DNA from: Clostridiales bacterium
GTDB lineage: Bacteria; Bacillota; Clostridia; Oscillospirales; Oscillospiraceae
Assembly (NCBI GenBank): GCA_019423635.1
Contig: JAHZBA010000001.1
Coordinates: forward strand, 124,001 to 188,000
Reading direction: 5' to 3'
DNA: 64,000 nucleotides
The notes under the pieces were generated by a model that was given only the letters and a program-made list of their open reading frames with translations, ran no database searches and had not been told where the DNA came from. Below are positions 43,045-52,716 of the stretch, one piece after another. A program made the position numbers and the translations under genes. Position 1 is the stretch's first letter; the number at the start of each line of letters is the position of its first letter.

Positions 43045-44849
43045 GGCCGCTCCCCTCCGCTCTGTCCCCGCTGGGCGATGGGCAGCGTCAGGCGGATGGT
43101 GGTGCCGGGGCCCTCGTGGGGCACCAGGGCAATCACGCCGTCATGGCGCTGGACGATCTCCCGGGCGATGGAAAGCCCCAGACCGGTGCCGCCGGACTCC
43201 CGGGACCGGGCCTTGTCCACCCGGTAGAAGCGCTCGAAGATCCGCTCCCGGTCCTTCTCCGGGATTCCGATGCCGTCGTCCTGCACCTCCATCCAGACAG
43301 TCTCCTCCCCGGCGCCGGAGAGGATACGGATGTGTCCGCCGTCCGGGGTGTATTTGATGGCGTTGCCGATGATGTTCATCATCACCTGTTCCAGCCGGCT
43401 CCGGTCCCCCACAATCAAGGGCAGGCTCTCCGGCGGGTCGTAGGTCAGCTCATGGCCCCGCTGCTTGGCGTTCAGGGCATTGGCCCGGACCACGCTCTCA
43501 ATGGCCTCCCCGAAGGGGAAGCGGGAGAGGGACAGCTCCGCGTTGCCCGCGTCCAGACGGCTGAGGGTCAGCAGGTCCTGCACAATATGGGTCATGCGGT
43601 CGGCCTCGTTGATGATAATGTCCAAAAAGCTGTTGGCCGTCTCCTGGGGGATGTCGCCGCCTGCGTCCCGCAGGGTCTCAGCATAGCTGCGGACGTTGGT
43701 GAGGGGGGTCCGCAGCTCATGGGAGACGTTGGCCACGAATTCCTTGCGGCGCTCCTCGTTGCGGTGCTGCTCCGTCACGTCGTGGAGCATGATGAGAACG
43801 CCCCCCTTTTCGTGGTCGGAGAAGGGAGCCAGATAGATGTCCAGAGTCCGCTCGCCCGCCCGCAGCTCCTCTTCCACGTAGTTGGGGCGGCGGAGGGCCA
43901 GAATCTCCTCAAAGGGGTGCATGTCCCCCAGGAGCTCTTCATAGGTGCAGTCCGGCTCCACGGTCCGCTGCAGCAGCGCATTGGCGGCGGGGTTGCAGTG
44001 GATAAGGTAGCCCTGGTGGTCAAAGGCCACCACACCGTCGGTCATGTGGAGGAACAATGTGTCCAGTTTGTTGCGCTCGTTCTCCACCGCCGCCAGCGTG
44101 GACTGGAGGACTCCGGCCATCTCGTTGAAGGTGCCGGTGAGGATGCCGATCTCGTCGGTGGACTCCACCGGCAGGGCGCTGTCAAAGTCCCCGGCAGCCA
44201 CCCGCTCCGCCCCGGCGGTGAGCTTTTCAATGGGGCCCACCATGGTCTTGGAGAGCAGGAAGCTCAAAAGAACGGCGATCAGCAGTCCGATGATGAGGGA
44301 CTGCATGATGATGGTAAAGAGCTGGGCGTTGAGGCCGGACACCGTGTCCTTGTTGTCCAGAATGTAGATGATGTAGGCGTGGTCCCCGCCCATAATGGGG
44401 ATGGCCGCGTCCATGTAGTCGGCGGTGATGTCGCTGTCGGCGCCTACGGTGGTCTCGTCCCCTGCGGCTACGGCGTTCCGGGCGGTGAGCAGGTTGGCGC
44501 TCTGTTCCCTGGGCAGAGCATCCTGGTCGGCGGACCCGGCCAGATAGCTGCCGGTGGCGCCGTCCAGCAAAAAGTAATTGCGGCTGCGGTAGTCGATGCC
44601 AAGGGCGCCGGCGTTGGTGTCCAGGATCTCCTTGACCAGCTCCACGCCGTTTTCCTCGGCGGCTGCGGTGCGCAGATCCGCCACGAAGTCCCGCCGCTCC
44701 TGGCCGAAGACGCTGTTCATCTGCTGGTAGAAGGTGTCAATGTAAAAGCTGGAGACGTTCATGGTCAAAAAGGCCCCCACCACTGCCATCAGCGAGGTGA
44801 TCAGCAGCAGAAGGATCAGTGTCAGCTTCATATGAAGACTTTTAAACAT
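43041..44849 (-). CDS. walK: WalK (VicK/YycG) sensor histidine kinase
   Basis: Membrane sensor for cell-wall homeostasis. The 602-residue protein has two helices (about 8-30 and 175-197) around an extracytoplasmic domain, a HAMP segment ([20 protein letters not shown]), a PAS domain ([20 protein letters not shown]), the phosphoacceptor His in [19 protein letters not shown] and an ATPase domain (N box [30 protein letters not shown]). ATG 44849 follows AAAAGGAGG. It overlaps yycH. Confidence 0.93.
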   Translation of the reverse strand: MFKSLHMKLTLILLLLITSLMAVVGAFLTMNVSSFYIDTFYQQMNSVFGQERRDFVADLRTAAAEENGVELVKEILDTNAGALGIDYRSRNYFLLDGATGSYLAGSADQDALPREQSANLLTARNAVAAGDETTVGADSDITADYMDAAIPIMGGDHAYIIYILDNKDTVSGLNAQLFTIIMQSLIIGLLIAVLLSFLLSKTMVGPIEKLTAGAERVAAGDFDSALPVESTDEIGILTGTFNEMAGVLQSTLAAVENERNKLDTLFLHMTDGVVAFDHQGYLIHCNPAANALLQRTVEPDCTYEELLGDMHPFEEILALRRPNYVEEELRAGERTLDIYLAPFSDHEKGGVLIMLHDVTEQHRNEERRKEFVANVSHELRTPLTNVRSYAETLRDAGGDIPQETANSFLDIIINEADRMTHIVQDLLTLSRLDAGNAELSLSRFPFGEAIESVVRANALNAKQRGHELTYDPPESLPLIVGDRSRLEQVMMNIIGNAIKYTPDGGHIRILSGAGEETVWMEVQDDGIGIPEKDRERIFERFYRVDKARSRESGGTGLGLSIAREIVQRHDGVIALVPHEGPGTTIRLTLPIAQRGQSGGERP

Positions 44850-44915
44850 GGCGGGGCCTCCTTTTATGCGCCGGGGGAGCGGGCCATGATGGCGGCCGGT
44901 GCAACGGGTCAGCCG

Positions 44916-45626
<711 letters not shown>

Positions 45627-45644
45627 AGATATCTCTCCTCCGTA

Positions 45645-46193
45645 TTAAAGATCCAGCTGGACCTTGGCTTTCAGCACGGACACCACCGTTTTGGCGTCCT
45701 CAATTTCGCCGGTCAGGCAGCGGTGAACCATCTCGTTGAAGGGGATGCGCTCCACCTGCAAGAATTCGTCGGGGTCCAGGTGCTGCTGCTCCATCCGAAG
45801 GCCCCGGGCCAAAAAGAGGTGCAGCGTCTCGGTGTAGCAGCCGGGAGCCGGCAGAATTCTGCCCAGGGGCAAAAAGACCTCCGGAACCGCCCCCGTCTCC
45901 TCCCAGAGCTCCCGCAGGGCCCCGGTGGCCGGGTCCTCGCCGGGGTCCAGCTTGCCGGCAGGGATCTCCAGCAGCGTCCGGCCCAGCACGTAGCGGTATT
46001 GCGTGACCACCAGCACGTTATTTCGCTCATCCAGAGGCAGCACCGCCACGCCGTCGCAGTGGTCCACCACCTCGCGGATGGAGGTGTTCCCGTTGGGAAG
46101 CAGTACCTGGTCCACATGGACCTGTACCAGCTTGCCGGAAAATTTGTCCTCACGGCTGAGGGTCTTCTCCGTCAGATCAACGCACTCCTTCAT
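45645..46193 (-). CDS. nudF: ADP-ribose pyrophosphatase (Nudix hydrolase)
   Basis: Hydrolyses ADP-ribose to AMP and ribose 5-phosphate. The 182-residue protein has the complete Nudix box from Gly80 to Gly101 (GKLDPGEDPATGALRELWEE) and the NudF-like context VVTQYRYVLGRTLLEIPAG. ATG 46193 follows AAGGGGTG. It is first in an unusual operon with walR-walK-yycH-yycI, transcribed from a consensus promoter at 46305-46333. Confidence 0.9.
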   Translation of the reverse strand: MKECVDLTEKTLSREDKFSGKLVQVHVDQVLLPNGNTSIREVVDHCDGVAVLPLDERNNVLVVTQYRYVLGRTLLEIPAGKLDPGEDPATGALRELWEETGAVPEVFLPLGRILPAPGCYTETLHLFLARGLRMEQQHLDPDEFLQVERIPFNEMVHRCLTGEIEDAKTVVSVLKAKVQLDL

Positions 46194-46304
46194 AACACAG
46201 CACCCCTTATGTTTCTCTCCAAGCGCCGCATCTGCGGCCATCTGCGGCAAAAACGCCGCGGAAAATGTTGAAATTCTTTTCAGCTTGCTGGACAATACTC
46301 TCTA

Positions 46305-46333
46305 AAAATATCACAGTTTCAGGGGAATGTCAA
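46305..46333 (-). promoter_or_regulatory. Promoter of nudF-walRK-yycHI
   Basis: Minus strand TTGACA (46328-46333), 17-bp spacer, TATTTT (46305-46310). Confidence 0.7.
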
Positions 46334-46447
46334 AGGCGGCCGGAGAAAATCTGAGCGGGGAGGGACTTATGCGGGAGAACCGGAGGACATTCTGCACGGT
46401 TTGGCCCTGGAAAACTCGCATGGATTCCGGGTTAAGAGCGGCCAAAA

Positions 46448-46491
46448 CGCGGCAGAGCGGTGACAGAGATGTCTGCCATCGCTCTGCCGCG
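46448..46491 (-). terminator. Terminator of the MacAB-like operon
   Basis: 12-bp arms CGCGGCAGAGCG / CGCTCTGCCGCG with a 20-nt loop, followed on the minus strand by TTTTGGC. Confidence 0.7.
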
Positions 46492-46552
46492 TGCTTATGC
46501 GGGGACGCCGGGCGGGCGGCCGCGGCGCGTGCGAGCCGGGAGTTTATTGGGA

Positions 46553-47806
46553 TTACTCATATCGCAGTGCGTCAATGGGATTGAGCTTCGCGGCCTTGTT
46601 GGCGGGGAGATATCCGAACAGCACGCCGATGCCCACGGACACGCCGAAGCTGATGAGTACGGCGCTGAGGGTGGGGGTTGCGTTGAAGGTGACGCCGCTG
46701 GCGCCCATAGACGATACCAGCATCCCGCCCAGCAGCGTTCCGATGCCTGTGGCCACCAGACACCCGAAGACAATGCCCAGCAGGCCGCCCAGGGCGGAGG
46801 TGGTGCCGGCTTCAATGATGAACTGGCTGCGGATATCCCGCCGCTTGGCCCCCAGGGACTTCCGAATACCGATCTCACGGGTCCGCTCCGTGACGGACAC
46901 CAGCATGATGTTCATGATGCCGATGCCGCCCACCAGCAGGCTGATGGCCGCAATGGCCACCAGCACCGTCATGGCCACGCCCATCATGGCGTTGATCTGC
47001 GCCACCTGCTCCGCCATGGTCTGGATGAAGAAGAGACTGCCGTTGTCGCTGTACTGCTCCCCGTAGAAGTCCAGCATCATCTCCGTCAGAAGCTCCTTGG
47101 CCAGGCCCGAGGTCTCCCGGGAGGTGCAGGTGAGCTGAAAGAGCTGGATCTGGCAGGTGCCGGAGAGCTGCATGGCGTTTTCATAGGGGATGTACACCAT
47201 GTCGTCGCCGCCGCCCTCCTCCATGATTTCATTGGCCTGCTTGATGACGCCGATCACCGTATATTTGATGCCGCCGATGGTGAGCTGTTTGTCCAGGGCG
47301 TCCCCATGGAAGGCCTCCTGCTCCAGATAGGCGCCGATGATGCAGACGTTGTGCCGCTGGAGCACATCCACATAGGTGAGGAAGCGTCCCTTGGCCAGGG
47401 TGTCTCCGTCCAGGGTGGTGCAGGTCTCCGGGCGGTAGAAGGCCTCACTGACGCCGTAGATGTTGGTTTTCTTAAATTCCTCGTGGTCCTTTCGCACGCC
47501 GGAGCCGCCGCCCACCCAGGGGGTGACGCCCACAAAGACGTCGGGGCGGCTCTCCACCAGGTCGTAGATCTCCTGGGCGTCCAGTGCCAGCGCTCCGCCG
47601 CCGAAGCCCCAGTTGTAGGCGTAAATCTGGTTGATGCCCACCTTCTCCACCTGCTGCTCCACCATGCCGGTGAGGCCGTTGCCAAGGGAGATGATGATAA
47701 TCACCGCCCCCACGCCGATGATGATGCCAAGCATCGTCAGGCACGCCCGCAGCTTGCTGGTCTGGAGGGACTTGATGGCCAGCTTGAAGGACTGGGTAAA
47801 ATTCAT
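46553..47806 (-). CDS. MacB-like ABC transporter permease
   Basis: A 417-residue FtsX/MacB-type permease: one N-terminal helix (LTMLGIIIGVGAVIIIISLG), a large periplasmic-type domain (about 45-285) and three C-terminal helices starting with LVGGIGIMNIMLVSVTERTREIGIRKSLGA, the family signature. Such proteins move substrates mechanically from outside the membrane rather than through it. It overlaps the ATPase gene by ATGA. Substrate unknown; export of a peptide or lipid-like compound is plausible. Confidence 0.9.
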   Translation of the reverse strand: MNFTQSFKLAIKSLQTSKLRACLTMLGIIIGVGAVIIIISLGNGLTGMVEQQVEKVGINQIYAYNWGFGGGALALDAQEIYDLVESRPDVFVGVTPWVGGGSGVRKDHEEFKKTNIYGVSEAFYRPETCTTLDGDTLAKGRFLTYVDVLQRHNVCIIGAYLEQEAFHGDALDKQLTIGGIKYTVIGVIKQANEIMEEGGGDDMVYIPYENAMQLSGTCQIQLFQLTCTSRETSGLAKELLTEMMLDFYGEQYSDNGSLFFIQTMAEQVAQINAMMGVAMTVLVAIAAISLLVGGIGIMNIMLVSVTERTREIGIRKSLGAKRRDIRSQFIIEAGTTSALGGLLGIVFGCLVATGIGTLLGGMLVSSMGASGVTFNATPTLSAVLISFGVSVGIGVLFGYLPANKAAKLNPIDALRYE

Positions 47807-48540
47807 GAGTTCGCCGCCTCCTCTTCTTCCTGGGCCTGAACCACCGCCTGGGGGTCATGGGCGTCGCCGTCATAGATGATCCGGCCGTCCTGGAGGCGGA
47901 CGATCCGCTTGGCCTTCACGGCAATGGAGTTATCGTGGGTGATGAGGACCACCGTGTCTCCCTCCTGGTTCAGCTTCTGCAAAAAGCCCAGCACCTCCCG
48001 GCCCGTCCGGGAGTCCAGGGCGCCGGTGGGCTCGTCGGCCAGAATCAGACTGGGATTCCCCGCCAGAGCCCGGGCGATGGAGACCCGCTGCTGCTGGCCG
48101 CCGGAGAGCTGGCTGGGGAGATTCCTCCGTTTGTCCTGGAGGCCCACCCGCTCCAGCGAGTGGATGGCCCGTTCCCGGCGCTCCTCCGGGGAGATGCCGG
48201 CATACAGCAGGGGCAGCTCCACGTTTTCCTGAACCGTGAGCTTGGGAATCAGGTTGTATTGCTGGAAGATGAAGCCCAGCATCTTGTTGCGGATCTCCGC
48301 CTGCTGGTCGTCATTCATGGTGGAGACGTCTACGCCGCCCAGGTGATAGGTGCCGGAGGTGGGGACGTCCAGGCAGCCGATGATGTTCATGGCCGTGGAC
48401 TTGCCGGAGCCGGACTGGCCCACAATGGCCACAAACTCCCCGGTGTCAATGGTGAGGTTGATGCCGTCCAGGGCGTGGACCGCCTCGCTGCCCATCTGAT
48501 AGATTTTATAGATATTTCGCAGTTCGATCAGATGTTCCAC
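47803..48540 (-). CDS. MacB/LolD-type ABC transporter ATPase
   Basis: A 245-residue ATPase with Walker A GQSGSGKST, signature LSGGQQQRVSIARAL, Walker B LILADEPTGALDS and H-loop VVLITHD. The NIIGCLDVPTSGTYHLGG region is typical of the MacB/LolD group that pairs with the permease above. GTG 48540 has GGGAGG 8 nt upstream, overlapping the end of the adaptor gene. Confidence 0.93.
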   Translation of the reverse strand: MEHLIELRNIYKIYQMGSEAVHALDGINLTIDTGEFVAIVGQSGSGKSTAMNIIGCLDVPTSGTYHLGGVDVSTMNDDQQAEIRNKMLGFIFQQYNLIPKLTVQENVELPLLYAGISPEERRERAIHSLERVGLQDKRRNLPSQLSGGQQQRVSIARALAGNPSLILADEPTGALDSRTGREVLGFLQKLNQEGDTVVLITHDNSIAVKAKRIVRLQDGRIIYDGDAHDPQAVVQAQEEEEAANS

Positions 48541-48544
48541 GTGC

Positions 48545-50140
48545 TTAGCCTCCCATCATGGCGGGGTCCATCTGCTGGATGTAGAGGACGGTCTCGCCCT
48601 CCGTGAGGCCCGAGGTGATCTCGATGTAGGCGTCGTCGCTGCGGCCCAGGGCCACGGGGCGCTCTTCCAGCAGCGAGGCATCCAGCACGGTGACGCCGTC
48701 CTCAGCCATAGCGCCGGGAGTGGGCACCAGGACAGTGTTGCCCCGGTTCACGGCACCCACCGGGACGGTGAGCACCTGCGTGGCCTCGCCGCAGAGGATG
48801 GTGGCGGAGATGTTCATGCCCGGCTTCAGGGCGCCGTAGTCGGAGATGGAGAGGGTGACGGGGTAGGTCGTGAAGCCGTCGGTGGTGGTGCCGTTGACGC
48901 TGATCCGTTCCACGGTGCCGTAAAAGACCTGGCCGGGCAGGGCGGCGGCGGTGATCTCCACCTGCTGGCCGGCCTCCACCTTGCCGATGTCCAGCTCGTT
49001 GACCTTCATCTCCGCCTTCAGGCGGCTCAGGTCATAGATGGTGGCCAGGGTTCCGCTGCGGGAGCTGTCCACCTTGTCCCCGGCCTTGAAATTCTTTTCA
49101 ATCACCGTGCCGGAGATGGGGGAGGTGATATTGTAGTCCTCCAGATTGGCCGAGGCGCTGCCGGCGGAGAGCCGGGCGCTCTCCACGCTGAGCCGCGCGT
49201 TTTCCACCTGGGTGCGGTTGGCCTCGGATTCGATGGTGCAGAGGGTCTCCCCCTTATTGACGGCGCTGCCGGCCAGCTTGTCAAGGCCGGTGACGGTGCC
49301 GCTGCCGGCGGAGTAGACCGTGGCGGAGCCGGGCATGGAGAAGTGGGTGCGGCCATAGCTGCAGAAACTGCCGATGGTGGCGGAGACGTTGAAGGTCTCG
49401 GACACCACGCCGGGGTTGACCAGCTTCACCCGGACGCTGCTGCACTCCCGGCCGTCGGTGGTGATGGTGGTGTCGTCGGACACCGCCTCCACCGTGCCCT
49501 GTACCGGCGCGTCAAATTCCCCGATGAACACCGTGGCGCTCTGGCCCACGTAGAAGTCCGCGGGCTTGGTATAGGGGAAGAGGAAGTCGATGCTCAGATC
49601 CGAGCTGGTGATAATCTTGGCCAGGGCCGTGCCGGCGGAGACGCTGTCGCCGTTGTGGACGAAGATCTCCTGGATGGTGCCGGAGATGGGGGCGGTGGGA
49701 TGGAGGGCCTCCAGGGCCTGCTCGTAGCTCAGCTGCGCCTGCTGGGTGGAGAGGTTGGCCCGGTCCACGGAGCTCTGGGCGTCGCTGTGGTCCAGGGCGT
49801 ACAGCAGCGCCCCCTGTTCCACCAGATCGCCCTCTTCAAAGGGGGCGCTGAGGATGTTGCCGGAGACCAGGGTGGTGACCTGATAGGAGTCGGCGGGCTC
49901 CAAAGTGGCGGAGCCGGAGACGGACAGCGTCAGATCCCGGCGCTCCACAGTCGCCGACTGATAGCTGGCCCCTGCGGCGGCGGTGTTCCCGCCCAGCCGG
50001 GGCAGGACGACAGCTGCCAGCACCACCAGTGCCAGAATGCCGGCAAGAATCTTTTTCCGCCGGCTCCAGCGGATGCGGGGAAGGTGAAAGCGCTTTTTCT
50101 CCGGCGCCTGGTCCCTGTCCTGCAGCATGACTTCGTTCAT
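48545..50140 (-). CDS. Membrane fusion (adaptor) protein of the efflux system, HlyD/MacA-like
   Basis: A 531-residue protein with one N-terminal helix (ILAGILALVVLAAVVLP) followed by an extracytoplasmic adaptor. Four lipoyl-like half motifs are visible: TTLVSGNILSAPFEEGDLVE, APISGTIQEIFVHNGDSVS, AGSGTVTGLDKLAGSAVNKG and SPISGTVIEKNFKAGDKVD. That suggests a duplicated lipoyl module in one chain, longer than typical MacA (about 370 residues). A beta-barrel domain follows (MNISATILCGEATQVLTVPVG). ATG 50140 has AAGGAGAG upstream. First gene of the operon. Confidence 0.85.
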   Translation of the reverse strand: MNEVMLQDRDQAPEKKRFHLPRIRWSRRKKILAGILALVVLAAVVLPRLGGNTAAAGASYQSATVERRDLTLSVSGSATLEPADSYQVTTLVSGNILSAPFEEGDLVEQGALLYALDHSDAQSSVDRANLSTQQAQLSYEQALEALHPTAPISGTIQEIFVHNGDSVSAGTALAKIITSSDLSIDFLFPYTKPADFYVGQSATVFIGEFDAPVQGTVEAVSDDTTITTDGRECSSVRVKLVNPGVVSETFNVSATIGSFCSYGRTHFSMPGSATVYSAGSGTVTGLDKLAGSAVNKGETLCTIESEANRTQVENARLSVESARLSAGSASANLEDYNITSPISGTVIEKNFKAGDKVDSSRSGTLATIYDLSRLKAEMKVNELDIGKVEAGQQVEITAAALPGQVFYGTVERISVNGTTTDGFTTYPVTLSISDYGALKPGMNISATILCGEATQVLTVPVGAVNRGNTVLVPTPGAMAEDGVTVLDASLLEERPVALGRSDDAYIEITSGLTEGETVLYIQQMDPAMMGG

Positions 50141-50234
50141 AATCAGTCTCTCCTTGCATTTGGATTTTGTCTCTCCAAGAGAAATACGAGACGGGCCGCC
50201 CGGTTTCTTCAAATTTTGGAAAGATCTTTGAATT

Positions 50235-50281
50235 ATTATATTAGGTAGTTAATACAATAGCACAAAATTGGAATTTGTCAA
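50235..50281 (-). promoter_or_regulatory. Promoter/operator region of the MacAB-like operon
   Basis: Minus strand TTGACA (50276-50281), 16-bp spacer, TATTGT (50254-50259), overlapped by an imperfect palindrome TATTA-ACTACC-TAATA and a second TATAAT (50235-50240). The AT-rich palindrome would suit a MarR- or TetR-type repressor. Confidence 0.45.
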
Positions 50282-50369
50282 GAGCGGAACCGGGATTTTT
50301 TTCTCTTGGCTGGAGGGACCATACACCCTCCACCCTGTGGAAGGTCAAGTCTTTTCGGGAAAAAAGAAG

Positions 50370-50395
50370 GACCCCCGTCACATTTGACGGGGGCC
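50370..50395 (-). terminator. Terminator of the first sugar ABC operon
   Basis: CCCCCGTCA / TGACGGGGG around CATT, followed on the minus strand by TTCTTTTTTCCC; 16 bp beyond the 99-residue protein's stop. Confidence 0.85.
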
Positions 50396-50410
50396 CGGGG
50401 CGAAATGACA

Positions 50411-50710
50411 TTACAGAAGATCCCTGTGGGAGAGAATCTCCGTGACGCTGTCCAGATTGTTGAGGATGTTGTTCACATCCGCGATCTTGGGCTTGGCGTT
50501 GGCGGTGGCCTCCAGCTGGGCAATCAGGCCGGCGGCGGCCTCCTGGGTGGGCTGGCCGTTGTCCACGGCGTCCAGATAGGCGCCGCAGGCGTTCAGCAGT
50601 GCCTCGTTGGGCGTTCCGGAGGGAAAGCCGCAGAAGAAGTAGGCATCCAGCCGGAACTTTTCATTTTTGTGGACTTCTCTGATTTTTTCGATGAGTTCTT
50701 CCCTGGTCAT
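50411..50710 (-). CDS. Hypothetical protein at the end of the ABC sugar operon
   Basis: A 99-residue soluble protein with no recognised domain. It is acidic/amphipathic and probably helical: TREELIEKIREVHKNEKFRLDAYFF, then AACGAYLDAV-like helices and a C-terminal ADVNNILNNLDSVTEILS. GGAGGA precedes ATG 50710. It begins 36 bp after the permease stop and ends just before the operon terminator, so it is probably co-expressed with the importer. Confidence 0.6.
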   Translation of the reverse strand: MTREELIEKIREVHKNEKFRLDAYFFCGFPSGTPNEALLNACGAYLDAVDNGQPTQEAAAGLIAQLEATANAKPKIADVNNILNNLDSVTEILSHRDLL

Positions 50711-50745
50711 AGTGGGTGATTCCTCCAAATGATGATTTGACACGT

Positions 50746-51615
50746 TTATCCCTTCACGCCGCCGGAAGCCAGGCCGCTGACCAGGTTCTTCTCGATGCAC
50801 ATGAACAGGATCACAACAGGGATGATGGCAAAGATCGAGGCGGCGAAGAGGTACTGCCACTCAATGATGTTGTAGCCGTTGAAGATGTTGATGCCCACGG
50901 TCAGGGGCTTGAGCAGGTCGTCCTGGATCAGGCACAGGGCCACCGTATACTCGTTCCAGGCGTTGATGAAAATGAAGATCAGGGTGGTGACGATGCCGGG
51001 GGCGGCCACCGGGAGGAGGACCTTCATCATGGATTGGATGCGGTTGCAGCCGTCAATGGTGGCGGCCTGCTCCATATCTGCCGAAATGCCCATAAAGGTG
51101 CCCCGCAGCAGCCAGATGGTGAAGGCCTGGTTAAAGGCGGCGTTGATGAAGATCAATCCCCAGATGCTGTTGGTCAGGTGCAGGACCTGCATGACCTGGT
51201 AGATGCCGATGAGCAGCACCACCGGGGCGAACATCTGGGAGACGATGACGAAGCCCAGAAAGGCGGTCTGGCCCTTGAACCTCATCCGGGCCAGGGCGTA
51301 GGCGGCGGGGATGCCGCAGAGCATGGCGATGATGGTGGAGCCCCCGGCGATGAGGATGGAGTTGAGCATGTATTTGGCCATGGGGGCCCGACTCCAGATG
51401 TCGATGAAGTTGGACCACAGGGCGGTGATGGGCAGAACGGTCCCGGCGGTGGAGAAGATCTCCTCCCGGCTCTTCAGGGCGGTGCACAGCATGGCGAAAT
51501 AGGGGTACAGGGTGATGACGCACACGTCCAGCACCACAAAGTAGAGCAGCACGCGCAGGATGGTCTTTTTCACAGAGACCGGCTTTTTCCGGACGGCATT
51601 GGCGGGCTGGCTCAT
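50746..51615 (-). CDS. Carbohydrate ABC transporter permease (MalG type)
   Basis: A 289-residue inner-membrane permease with six predicted helices and the EAA loop that contacts the ATPase (DMEQAATIDGCNRIQSMMKV followed by LLPVAAPGI). N-terminal cytosolic segment is short, as in MalG. It overlaps the MalF-type gene by ATGA. No ATPase gene is nearby; a shared MsmK-like ATPase encoded elsewhere is likely. Confidence 0.92.
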   Translation of the reverse strand: MSQPANAVRKKPVSVKKTILRVLLYFVVLDVCVITLYPYFAMLCTALKSREEIFSTAGTVLPITALWSNFIDIWSRAPMAKYMLNSILIAGGSTIIAMLCGIPAAYALARMRFKGQTAFLGFVIVSQMFAPVVLLIGIYQVMQVLHLTNSIWGLIFINAAFNQAFTIWLLRGTFMGISADMEQAATIDGCNRIQSMMKVLLPVAAPGIVTTLIFIFINAWNEYTVALCLIQDDLLKPLTVGINIFNGYNIIEWQYLFAASIFAIIPVVILFMCIEKNLVSGLASGGVKG

Positions 51616-52556
51616 AGATCCTCATCTCCTTTCCGCAGGGTGTAGACCATGTATACGCTGGCGCAGATCAGCAGGATGAGGAAGCCGATCACCGACACGG
51701 CGGAGGCCTCGCCCTGTCTGCCGTTGTAGAAGGCCAGCTTGTAGAGGTATGTCACCAGGGTGTCGGTGCGGTTGGCGGGATCGCCCTTGGTCATGGTCCA
51801 GATGATGGGGAAGGAGTTGAACACATAGATGATGTTCAGCACCGTACTCACCGTCAGGGAGGACTTTACCAGGGGCAGTGTGATGCGGAAGAGCTTCTGC
51901 CAGTAGTTGGCCCCGTCCACGGTGGCGGCCTCGTAGTAAGTCCCGTCAATGCTCTGCAGGCCTGAGAGGACGCAGAAGCATACAAAGGGGATGGTGACGA
52001 AGATGCCGCAGGCGATCTCCCAGGTGAACCAGGCGGTAGGGGTGGACGTCCAGTTCATCGGGGCGCTGATGAGACCCAGCTTCATGAACAGGGTGTTCAG
52101 CGTGCCGTAGTCCGTGTTGACGATGAACTTCCAGGCGCTGGCCTGGATGACCAGGGTGGTGGCCCAGGGGAAGACCACGATGGCCCGGGCCACCTTCCGG
52201 CCCTTGAACTCGTTGTTCAAAAGCAGAGCCAGGATGAAGCCCAGCAGGGTGGACAGCGCCACCACGGCGATGGTCCAGATGATGGTGTTTTTCAGTACAA
52301 TGGCAAAGGCCGGGTCCTTCAGAACACTTGAAAAGTTTTCAAAGTTGTTGAAACCCTTCAGCTTGCCTGCCCGGGTCACCTGGTTGGCAGACAGCTGGAA
52401 CACCTTGAGGATAGGAATCACGATAAAGATGGCCATCAGGATGATGCTGGGGGCGATCCAGATATAGGGCTCGATGGTGCGGAAACGCTTTTTGCTGCGG
52501 GGATGGGGCAGGCGGGGTTCCGCCTGCTTCGGGACAGCCGGGTTTTTTGTACTCAC
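51612..52556 (-). CDS. Carbohydrate ABC transporter permease (MalF type)
   Basis: A 314-residue permease with six predicted helices and EAA loop YYEAATVDGANYWQKLFRI. It starts at GTG 52556, with GGAGGTG upstream. It forms the channel with the overlapping MalG-type protein and receives sugar from the binding protein encoded just upstream. Confidence 0.92.
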   Translation of the reverse strand: MSTKNPAVPKQAEPRLPHPRSKKRFRTIEPYIWIAPSIILMAIFIVIPILKVFQLSANQVTRAGKLKGFNNFENFSSVLKDPAFAIVLKNTIIWTIAVVALSTLLGFILALLLNNEFKGRKVARAIVVFPWATTLVIQASAWKFIVNTDYGTLNTLFMKLGLISAPMNWTSTPTAWFTWEIACGIFVTIPFVCFCVLSGLQSIDGTYYEAATVDGANYWQKLFRITLPLVKSSLTVSTVLNIIYVFNSFPIIWTMTKGDPANRTDTLVTYLYKLAFYNGRQGEASAVSVIGFLILLICASVYMVYTLRKGDEDL

Positions 52557-52647
52557 GGAGACACCTCCTATGGTTTGATGCGTCTTCCGGCCGCTTTCAA
52601 AAGGCGGGGAACAGGCCCCTGCCCTTGGAAAACGGCTGGAAGAAAAC

Positions 52648-52679
52648 GCGGGGGCCGGGCCGTTTTGGCCCGGCCCCGC
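52648..52679 (-). terminator. Internal hairpin between binding-protein and permease genes
   Basis: GCGGGGGCCGGGCC / GGCCCGGCCCCGC around GTTTT, followed on the minus strand by GTTTTCTTCC. Such partial terminators usually allow excess binding protein over permeases. Confidence 0.7.
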
Positions 52680-52716
52680 AGTCGTTTACCTCACAAAGGG
52701 AAGATGGTGTGAGGGC

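Larger units (their letters stand above)
46194..46552. other. Gap between nudF and the MacB-like permease
   Basis: 359 bp holding the nudF promoter (46305-46333) and its leader, and a terminator for the permease (46448-46491). Nothing else supported. Confidence 0.5.

Noticed and set aside
46553..50140. Lipoprotein-release (LolCDE) system
   Set aside because: A HlyD/MacA-type adaptor is present and the organism appears to be a monoderm, so a MacAB-like exporter fits better.
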